64,000 bases of DNA from Hermatobates lingyangjiaoensis (Eukaryota > Arthropoda > Insecta > Hemiptera > Hermatobatidae). Each line of letters begins with the position of its first letter. Position 1 is the stretch's first letter. The notes beneath the pieces were generated by a model. It worked only from the letters and a program-made list of their open reading frames with translations, did no database searches and was not told the origin of the DNA. Of this stretch, positions 55,905 through 64,000 are shown one piece after another. Position numbers and translations under genes: made by a program. The stretch lies in the NCBI GenBank assembly GCA_026182355.1, contig JAPFBL010000326.1, positions 186,001 through 250,000 on the forward strand, given 5' to 3'.

Positions 55905-57170
55905 AACTAGCAGACGTCCCTCTTTGACGGGTGTTTTACAAAAATTCAGAGATGATACATAGTATTACAAAATATTATTAGAAATTAAAGAAATGTAGAA
56001 AATCTTTAGATCTGGAATTTCTTTACGTTTTGCAGCTTTAAATACTGAACTGAAATTTGATTTTATTCTGGGGAGACTTCTTATTTAGTACGCGGGTAGG
56101 TAGAACTCACTTTTTTAAAATGACTTAATTATAATAAACGCAAACGAAATCATAACCAACTAACAATACCTACTTTCTACAGTCAAATAACTGTATATTT
56201 CTATTTGATCCTGGAGTTGGAGCGCTTTCGGACGTTGTCCATCTTCGATCGCAACAAACCTACTGAACTGTTATATAGGGGGTTGGTTATCTGTCAACTC
56301 CACCGCTATCCTGATATTATTATTTTGATTTTATTTAGTTGTTTTGATTTTTGGTTTTTATCTATTATCTAGTTAGTTAGTAGCAGGGCTGGTAGATCTA
56401 AGATCTGGCAAGTAGGCCAGCCAAGTGGGCCCTTTTTGCCTTCCCCATGTATCCCGGATCTATTATCTAGTTTGGGATTTTTATATTTTTTAACTTCGTC
56501 ATCCTGTCTGTCCAGTAGTCTTTTTATTTTTATTAGTGATTTACATAAAATATCGGATTGGTAATAAATTACCATGACGAAGTTAAAAAATATAAAAAAC
56601 CCAAACTAGATAATAGATAAAAACAAAAAATCAAAATAACTAAATAAAATCAAAATAATATTATCAGGATAGCAGTGGACTTGACAGATAACCAACCCCC
56701 TATATAAGAACTCAGTAGGTTTGTTGCGATCGAAGATGGACAACGTCTGAAAGCGCTCCAACTCCATGATCATCTTACGAGGTATGACGGTTTTACCTAT
56801 TTCTAATATAAATCATACTAACCTCAGTGGTATTGACAATATGCATGTATGTATATTTTTAGCTATATACCTGTGTAGCTAGTCAAACATAGCTTAAAGG
56901 TCCATAACTTTGCTTCTACGTTGAATTTCCAATCCATTCATAATCTTAGCTTTTAAGCTAGGCGTACAAAAATCTACTGTCAAATTTTTAGGTGTCATTT
57001 GACTTATGGTGGCTGAGCTTGCTTGTAACAAAAATTTTTAGACAAACAAACTGACAGAAATTTTTCTAAGGATGGATTCGGTTTTACTAATATATAAAAC
57101 GTAAAGATAACATGAACTGAGTCAGTTCTAAGCAATGTACAGACAAAACCGTTCTTTTATTTATGTAGAT
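55905..57170 (+). mobile_element. interspersed element, long copy, with nested foldback
   Basis: It begins CTAGCAGACGTCCCTCTTTG and ends near TGTACAGACAAAACCGTTCT, TTTATTTATGTAGATT. Both ends are shared with the shorter copy at 23440-23610, which is in opposite orientation. No coding region recognised. The 56200-56860 foldback lies inside it. Confidence 0.55.
56200..56860. mobile_element. large foldback with ribozyme-like arms
   Basis: Arms of about 200-240 bp: GAGCGCTTTCGGACGTTGTC to TTATCTATTATCTAG, mirrored by CTAGATAATAGATAAAAACA to GGACAACGTCTGAAAGCGCT. Each outer arm has TCGAAGATGGACAACGTCTG, AAAGCGCTCC (stem III AGCGCT then C). The right flank, TAAATCATACTAACCTCAGT, matches 1158-1185. 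Confidence 0.8.
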
Positions 57171-57184
57171 TAAACATATTTTAT

Positions 57185-57395
57185 ATTAGAAATAGGTAAA
57201 ACCGTCATAGCTCGTAAGTTGTTCTTGGAGTCTTGGAGAGCTTTCTGACGTTATCTAACTTCAATCACAACTGAGTTGACCACGTCCAAAAGCGCTCCAA
57301 GACTCAAAGGACATCTTACGAGGTAAGACAGTTTTCCTTCTTTCTAATAAAAATGATACTAAGATCAGTGGTAGTAATAATATGCATGTATTAAA
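57185..57395. mobile_element. foldback of the same family as 1001 and 56200
   Basis: GAAATAGGTAAAACCGTCAT, then GAGAGCTTTCTGACGTTATC, mirrored by CCAAAAGCGCTCCAAGACTC and ACGAGGTAAGACAGTTTTCC. It lies about 30-80 bp upstream of the kinase exon's acceptor. Confidence 0.75.
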
Positions 57396-57423
57396 CATAT
57401 TTGCTGAACTGTTAAAATTTCAG

Positions 57424-57710
57424 GAAGTAATTAAGATATAATGAATGCTGAAGAGAAAGCCAGTTTGGAAAAACTGTTGTTGAAGCAGGATGGTGTAGTT
57501 CGAATTGTTTCAATGGAAATGACTCCGGCTGTGGGGAAAGCAGAGAATTATATCAGTGTGTTAACGAGAGTCAAGGTGAGGCTAATGTATGTCTCGGGGA
57601 AAACATCCTTGGTGTCTATCATTGTTAAGAGTGCTCCTGATAGACTACAGTCTGACCTCAAGGAGTCGGCTTTTCAAAAGTTTTGCGATTTCACTTCTGT
57701 AGAAGCTACT
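57424..57710 (+). CDS. EcKinase/CHK kinase-like gene, first coding exon
   Basis: Acceptor AAATTTCAG before 57424, then 17 nt of 5' UTR, ATG at 57441 and donor ACT|GTAAGT after 57710; 90 codons, ending in phase 0. The acceptor shows that an untranslated exon lies upstream. The protein starts MNAEEKASLEKLLLKQDGVV, then MEMTPAVGKAENYISVLTRV (the family's P.....G.NY.S...R.-V nucleotide-binding strand region) and SLVSIIVKSAPD, which carries the IVK lysine expected to bind ATP. EcKinase proteins are choline-kinase-fold small-molecule kinases, best known for ecdysteroid phosphorylation. The substrate here is unknown. Confidence 0.87.
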
Positions 57711-57714
57711 GTAA

Positions 57715-57813
57715 GTACTAGTATAATAACTTAAAGAAAAATAGATTTGAAATAGAGAAATCATACATTGTTTATTTTTAGAATTATTTCTACAAGAAAT
57801 ATCACACACAAAC

Positions 57814-57895
<82 letters not shown>
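57715..57895. repeat. (CA)n(TA)n compound microsatellite in the kinase intron
   Basis: CACACA for about 45 bp (57805-57851) followed by TA for about 45 bp. It directly precedes a family D unit. Confidence 0.95.
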
Positions 57896-58075
57896 CTTTA
57901 AAATACACAAAGCACGATACAGAAAAAAGAATAAAAAGAACACTTAGAGAATTCAATATTTCGAACCGTTGTTCGTCATCAGGAGTAGACTAGAAGAGAG
58001 GACGAAGTGCTCTCCTTGTGATTAAAAAGTTTTGTAATCCTTGTGGACCGTTTCTTATATTTAGTATATATATAT
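57896..58075 (-). mobile_element. family D terminal unit with hammerhead-like core
   Basis: AATAAAAAGAACACTTAGAG and ATTCAATATTTCGAACCGTT; the minus strand gives CTGATGACGAACAACGGTTC, GAAATATTGAATTC (GAAC/GTTC hairpin, ATAT, T). It ends with TTGTGGACCGTTTCTTATAT next to TA. Confidence 0.75.
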
Positions 58076-58079
58076 TGTT

Positions 58080-58327
58080 AAATAACGCCCCATATTTGGA
58101 TTGTACCTGTTTCTTACACAATTTGTCCAGTTTCCGGAATTCCTTCATTGTTTCTTCATTAAAACTAGTTTTAATGAAGAGACGAGGAAGGAATTAAAAC
58201 TAGTTTTATTGAAGAGACGAGGAAGGAATTCCGGAAACTGGAGAAATTGTGTAAGAAACAGATACAAGCCAAATATGGGGCGTTATTTAGCAATATATGT
58301 TGAAATGAAGGACTGCTTCCAACTTTT

Positions 58328-58371
<44 letters not shown>

Positions 58372-58375
58372 TGAT
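58080..58375. mobile_element. foldback containing PLE ORF start, with (TA)n
   Basis: Arms AACGCCCCATATTTGGATTG through TTCCGGAATTCCTTC and back. In the right arm the plus strand ends NEGLLPTFTNI, again the PLE motif, immediately before about 48 bp of TA. Confidence 0.7.
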
Positions 58376-58394
58376 AAAGGTCAATATAGAAAAA

Positions 58395-58570
58395 GAAACA
58401 TAAAGAAATTAAAAGCACTTTAAAAGACACACATTAATAGACGGTTGGAGACCGTCTCTGACCCTCTCGTATCTCTCCTGAAAACGGTTCAAACCGAAAA
58501 TGAGGGACTGTAAGTGTGTGCTTTTAATTTCTCTATGTTTCTTTTTTCTACATTGAACTGTATTTGTCCG
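58395..58570. mobile_element. family G unit
   Basis: Plus strand CTCTCCTGAAAACGGTTCAA, ACCGAAAATGAGGGACTGTA: near-complete core (one change in CTGANGA), hairpin GGTT/AACC, GAA, AATG. Related to 47840-48115. Confidence 0.6.
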
Positions 58571-58599
58571 TTTTGGATCGTATTTCCTATGAAAAAGTA

Positions 58600-58862
58600 T
58601 ATATACTGATATAACAGATTCAGTAATATATCGACTGTTTGATAGGATAGGTGTGTTATCTAATCGGGATTCGGTCAAATTTTCTAGGTACAAAAATCAA
58701 ACTCTCATTTCCGACGTTTCGGTTATATTTTAAGAAAATGAAATTTACATTATTTAAAGGAACAACATTCTTAACTGGACAAAACCTTTGACTAGACTGT
58801 CTAGGCGATCTAATCTAGGAGATCTAATCCCGATTAGATAACACACCTATACTGATATATAT
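58600..58862. mobile_element. inverted terminal pair, related to 50430-50910
   Basis: GATAGGTGTGTTATCTAATC and GGGATTCGGTCAAATTTTCT; right end CCCGATTAGATAACACACCT. The minus strand has an ACGTTTCG (stem III ACGT, C) block near 58708. (TG)n and (GA)n follow at 58872-58917. Confidence 0.65.
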
Positions 58863-59071
58863 ATATATGTCAGTGTGTGTGTGTGTGTGTGTGTTAGAGA
58901 GAGAGAGAGAGAGAGAACTTAATACTGTATTGATACAGTATAATACTGTAGGTACTATTACTTTTGGTACTCAAAATTGTAGAATTATATAATGTTTTAA
59001 GAACTTTATTAATTTGATGATAAATTGACATTTATTATGTTTTTTACTACTGCATTCATTTTTTTTTTTAG

Positions 59072-59194
59072 TTTTACAGGACTTGTATTCCTGTCTATGA
59101 GCAATTGTTAGAAGAATTAAAAGAAGGCAGTGAGAGAATGTGGGCTTATTGTTATGGTGCAACAAATTCTGCCATTTTCCTAGAAGACTTAAAG
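59072..59194 (+). CDS. EcKinase/CHK kinase-like gene, second coding exon
   Basis: Acceptor: a T-rich tract then TTTAG before 59072; donor AAG|GTAATT after 59194; 41 codons in phase 0 at both ends, joining the exon at 57424. It encodes FYRTCIPVYEQLLEEL and CYGATNSAIFLEDLK. These are the family's F..E..FY..v.P.....L helix and the L(V/I)LEDL block ending the N-lobe. A second AG eight nucleotides downstream would shift the frame. The catalytic loop (HGD..) and the rest lie beyond the window. Confidence 0.88.
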
Positions 59195-59544
59195 GTAATT
59201 TTGAAAATATTCTGAATCAATGATGAGTGTGTTAGCCGAGCTCTTTCATAGAATAGCCAGATAGGGTCTTTTGTATTGGCTTTTTAGTAAGGTGTGTCCT
59301 TTTTTGTATGAATGGATATATTTGTTTTATAATTTTTGTTTGATTGTAAATATTATGAACACAACCTAACGAAATAAAATGTGAATGGGTTTAATTGTTG
59401 ATCAAATAACCGAAAAAAAATTACTAAGGGAAGCGTGAAAATACATTACTTCCATTTGTATACAGTGGATATAATGTTTTATTTTTTTTATATTTTTTTT
59501 TGTATGATTTAAACCCACCTTTGATAGTTATGCCAGGTTAGGTT

Positions 59545-60090
59545 GTAGTCTTACAAGGGAACTTTTTTTTATTTTTTAAACTGATCGTGGGTGATAACGT
59601 CAGCTGTTTACTGGCTTTATTGTTTGATCGATGATTCTACAGATTTTAGCATTGGGAGTCCTAAATTTTGCCTAACTCAATTTTATTTAGAGTCGGGATT
59701 TTCAACTAGTACCTGACATCGTACAAGCTCGGGACGGTTTAATGTCCTCTCCGAGGAAGACGTACTCAGATTTATTCACCTCCCACATGAATAAATCGAG
59801 AGACAGGTGGGGGATCGAACACCGGACTACCAGCCCAGAGGCGAGAACGTTAACCACTGAGGTAACCTAGCCACATACAAAGGAACTTACATAGACCCAA
59901 AATTAGCCCTTTGTGATACCACATAATGAACATCCTATATTGGGATAGCAGTATTCTAACCTACTCATTCTGAAATGTATTTACAGTAGGAATTTTAACG
60001 AGTATCTCATATTACTGACAGATTCACGTCCTCTCCGAAGGATAACATATAATCAGATACTCCTGCCTGAATAAATAGAGATCCAACTAT
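59545..60090 (-). mobile_element. two tRNA-derived SINEs in the kinase intron
   Basis: One full copy (59545-59880): GGTGATAACGTCAGCTGTTT, ATTGGGAGTCCTAAATTTTG, AATAAATCGAGAGACAGGTG and GTTAACCACTGAGGTAACCT. A second partial copy (59885-60090): AGCCCTTTGTGATACCACAT, GAATTTTAACGAGTATCTCA. Both are reverse orientation relative to the gene. Confidence 0.85.
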
Positions 60091-60212
60091 ATTTTGAGTC
60101 AAGTATTTTAAAAATTAGTATATTTTATATAAAGTATACTAATGTGTCTTTAATATAATAAAATATTCTAACAAATATAAGGAACTTTTTATATAGTTGA
60201 CTATACGAGGTA

Positions 60213-63158
60213 GTAGTTTTTGTCATACCATGATACGATATATCATATTATTTTATTAATTTCAATCAAGTTTTGTCAATTTTGTCACACCATGATACGA
60301 TATATTGTATTATTTTATTAATTTCAATCAAGTTTTGAATATTTTGTCACACCATGATACAATATATCGTATTATTTTATTAATTTCAATCAAGTTTTGT
60401 CAATTTTGTCACACCATGATACAATATATCGTATTATTTTATTAATTTCAATCAAGTTTTGTCATATATTATTTTATTAATTCAATCAAGTTTTGTAAAT
60501 TTTGTCACACCATGATACGATATATCGTATTATTTTATTAATTTCAATCAAGTTTTGTCAATTTTGTCACACCATGATACGATATATCATATTATTTTAT
60601 TAATTTCAATCAAGTTTTGTCAATTTTGTCACACCATGATACAATATATCGTATTATTTTATTAATTTCAATCAAGTTTTGTCATATATTATTTTATTAA
60701 TTCAATCAAGTTTTGTCATATATTATTTTATTAATTCAATCAAGTTTTGTAAATTTTGTCACACCATGATACGATATATCGTATTATTTTATTAATTTCA
60801 ATCAAGTTTTGTCAATTTTGTCACACCATGATACGATATATTGTATTATTTTATTAATTTCAATCAAGTTTTGTCAATTTTGTCACACCATGATACGATA
60901 TATCGTATTATTTTATTAATTTCAATCAAGTTTTGTCAATTTTGTCACACCATGATACGATATATCGTATTATTTTATTAATTTCAATCAAGTTTTGTCA
61001 ATTTTGTCACACCATGATACGATATATTGTATTATTTTATTAATTTCAATCAAGTTTTGTCAATTTTGTCACACCATGATACGATATATTCGTATTATTT
61101 TATTAATTTCAATCAAGTTTTGTCAATTTTGTCACACCATGATACGATATATGTATTATTTTATTAATTTCAATCAAGTTTTGTCAATTTTGTCACACCA
61201 TGATACGATATATTCGTATTATTTTATTAATTTCAATCAAGTTTTGTCAATTTTGTCACACCATGATACGATATATCGTATTATTTTATTAATTTCAATC
61301 AAGTTTTGTCAATTTTGTCACACCATGATACAATATATCGTATTATTTTATTAATTTCAATCAAGTTTTTGTCATATAATTATTTTATTAAATTCAATCA
61401 AGTTTTGTAATTTTGTCACACCATGATACGATATATCGTATTATTTTATTAATTTCAATCAAGTTTTGTCAATTTTGTCACACCATGATACGATATATTG
61501 TATTATTTTATTAATTTCAATCAAGTTTTGTCAATTTTGTCACACCATGATACGATATATCGTATTATTTTATTAATTTCAATCAAGTTTTGTCAATTTT
61601 GTCACACCATGATACGATATATCGTATTATTTTATTAATTTCAATCAAGTTTTGTCAATTTTGTCACACCATGATACAATATATCGTATTATTTTATTAA
61701 TTTCAATCAAGTTTTGTCATATACGTTATTTTTATTAATTTCAATCAAGTTTTGTAAATTTTGTCACACCATGATACGATATATCGTATTATTTTATTAA
61801 TTTCAATCAAGTTTTGTCAATTTTGTCACACCATGATACGATATATCGTATTATTTTATTAATTTCAATCAAGTTTTGTCAATTTTGTCACACCATGATA
61901 CGATATATCGTATTATTTTATTAATTTCAATCAAGTTTTGTCAATTTTGTCACACCATGATACGATATATGTATTATTTTATTAATTTCAATCAAGTTTT
62001 GTCAATTTTGTCACACCATGATACGATATATCGTATTATTTTATTAATTTCAATCAAGTTTTGTCAATTTTGTCACACCATGATACGATATATCGTATTA
62101 TTTTATTAATTTCAATCAAGTTTTGTCAATTTTGTCACACCATGATACGATATATTCGTATTATTTTATTAATTTCAATCAAGTTTTGTCAATTTTGTCA
62201 CACCATGATACGATATATGTATTATTTTATTAATTTCAATCAAGTTTTGTCAATTTTGTCACACCATGATACGATATATTGTATTATTTTATTAATTTCA
62301 ATCAAGTTTTGTCAATTTTGTCACACCATGATACGATATATTGTATTATTTTATTAATTTCAATCAAGTTTTGTCAATTTTGTCACACCATGATACGATA
62401 TATTGTATTATTTTATTAATTTCAATCAAGTTTTGTCAATTTTGTCACACCATGATACGATATATCGTATTATTTTATTAATTTCAATCAAGTTTTGTCA
62501 ATTTTGTCACACCATGATACGATATATCGTATTATTTTATTAATTTCAATCAAGTTTTGTCAATTTTGTCACACCATGATACGATATATTCGTATTATTT
62601 TATTAATTTCAATCAAGTTTTGTCAATTTTGTCACACCATGATACGATATATTGTATTATTTTATTAATTTCAATCAAGTTTTGTCAATTTTGTCACACC
62701 ATGATACGATATATCGTATTATTTTATTAATTTCAATCAAGTTTTGTCAATTTTGTCACACCATGATACAATATATCGTATTATTTTATTAATTTCAATC
62801 AAGTTTTGTCAATTTTGTCACACCATGATACGATATATCGTATTATTTTATTAATTTCAATCAAGTTTTGTCAATTTTGTCACACCATGATACGATATAT
62901 CGTATTATTTTATTAATTTCAATCAAGTTTTGTCATATATTATTTTATTAATTCAATCAAGTTTTGTAAATTTTGTCACACCATGATACGATATATCGTA
63001 TTATTTTATTAATTTCAATCAAGTTTTGTCAATTTTGTCACACCATGATACGATATATTGTATTATTTTATTAATTTCAATCAAGTTTTGTCAATTTTGT
63101 CACACCATGATACGATATATCGTATTATTTTATTAATTTCAATCAAGTTTTGTCAATT
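60213..63158 (+). repeat. 62-bp satellite array in the kinase intron
   Basis: Roughly 45-48 units of 61-63 bp: GTTTTGTCAATTTTGTCACA, CCATGATACGATATATCGTA, TTATTTTATTAATTTCAATC. The core ATACGATATATCGTAT is a perfect 16-bp palindrome. A recurrent shortened unit (GTCATATATTATTTTATTAA) appears at irregular places (60463, 60685, 60716, 61371, 61718, 62932). Units are very similar, implying recent amplification or homogenisation. Open frames across it are artefacts of the repeat. Confidence 0.97.
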
Positions 63159-63227
63159 GTGTGTCTTGTGAAGTGAATACACAATTTTTTATATGTTTAG
63201 CATAGTTAGAAGCCATCCCTTTTTCAA

Positions 63228-63405
63228 AAAGGGAATTTTAAGGAGTACTTGGAAATGTACAGGCTTAGGACTTGAAGAATAATGCGTGATTAAATATTCT
63301 GTTAACTCCCGCGTGAATAAGTGAGAGCAAGAGTGGGTATTGAACACCGGATCTACCAGTCCAAAGGCGAGTTCATTGCCACTGGTCTATTTAGGCTGCT
63401 AATCT
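63228..63405 (-). mobile_element. tRNA-derived SINE, 5' part
   Basis: GGAATTTTAAGGAGTACTTG, CTCCCGCGTGAATAAGTGAG, TATTGAACACCGGATCTACC and AAAGGCGAGTTCATTGCCAC. The right end corresponds to the tRNA head. Confidence 0.75.
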
Positions 63406-63940
63406 TTGTAGTTATCTGTCTTATTCATAAATAAATCTAATGCTAGGCGTACATAGTACATCATATGTTATGTAGCAAGTCTAATTATACGACTGTATCT
63501 ACTAACTGGCCATTCAACTGTATAATAACATAATTCAATGCTAAGGCGAGCAGTGAGCAGTCACAGAGCATTAGGGCCCCATTAACTTACTTTTTAAAAG
63601 CCAACCAACACAATTCACTTGTGGCTGAGTCTAAGTTTTATTTAATTCAGTTTTTTTCCGTTATTTCATTTAGTTTTTGGCCGTTGATATTCAATACCCA
63701 AATAATGATAGGAAACCATAAGAAAACTTAACGGGTGCTCCCAGCCAGAGGTTTGACTTCACTCAAAGTTATCGAAAACTTAAAAGTTTCTTAAGACAGT
63801 TGAATGTCAGATTGCTTTACCAAAGCATTTCTCTTATATAAGGTCTACGTAAAAAGAACATCTTTACCTTCAGTTGTCTCAGTTCAGACCCAAAGAAGTA
63901 GTCTTACTTACTTAAGCTATGTAAGCTAATTACAGTAATC
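63406..63940. other. kinase intron, nothing recognised
   Basis: No next exon of the kinase gene was found before the window ends. Confidence 0.5.
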
Positions 63941-64000
63941 GTAAAATAAATTCTGAAATTTCGACAGATTTTTAGTCTGTTTTGATCCCTCATTAAGATG
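63941..64000. mobile_element. start of a PLE-type terminal unit (cut by window edge)
   Basis: AAATAAATTCTGAAATTTCG and ACAGATTTTTAGTCTG resemble the beginning of the units at 31820 and 38955. Confidence 0.4.

Noticed and set aside
60995..62357. Open frames encoding repeated HTMIRYI-like peptides
   Set aside because: They are translations of the 62-bp satellite; unit length changes (61-63 bp) break the frame and there is no start context or splice signal.

Overview
The window is a piece of an AT-rich, intron-bearing animal nuclear genome, most likely an invertebrate and probably an arthropod. The reasons are short exons with GT/AG borders separated by kilobases of repeats, a CHK/ecdysteroid-kinase-like (EcKinase) gene, mariner, hAT and jockey elements, a tRNA-derived SINE and Penelope-like retroelement (PLE) debris. 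A chelicerate is possible, but nothing here proves it.

Two host genes are recognisable, both on the + strand. At the left edge are the last three coding exons of an anoctamin (TMEM16) gene (85-190, 2231-2467, 3321-3389), with all phases compatible. At the right are the first two coding exons of an EcKinase-like gene (57424-57710 with the ATG at 57441, and 59072-59194), which continues beyond the window. Between them lie about 54 kb of mostly mobile and repetitive DNA, with one unassigned candidate exon (34885-35046) and one candidate promoter/5' exon (18600-18763).

The repeat landscape is dominated by short foldback units bounded by (TA)n microsatellites. Their arms carry a hammerhead-ribozyme-like core: CTGANGA, a small hairpin, GAAA, then a tiny self-complementary stem III ending T-H. 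Several also encode the start of a PLE ORF (LLPxYTNI). At least a dozen different sequence families share this layout, often as head-to-head palindromes. A 305-bp satellite (28540-31565) has the same motif at its left edge.

Other repeats are about a dozen copies of one tRNA-derived SINE (one with its B-box region amplified about eight-fold), an internally deleted mariner, a mariner-like MITE nested in a SINE, a hAT MITE with a perfect 8-bp target duplication, a decayed hAT transposase, two truncated jockey elements, and satellites of about 31, 81, 80, 115 and 62 bp. The 62-bp array fills about 3 kb of the EcKinase intron. No rRNA, CRISPR or stand-alone tRNA gene was seen.
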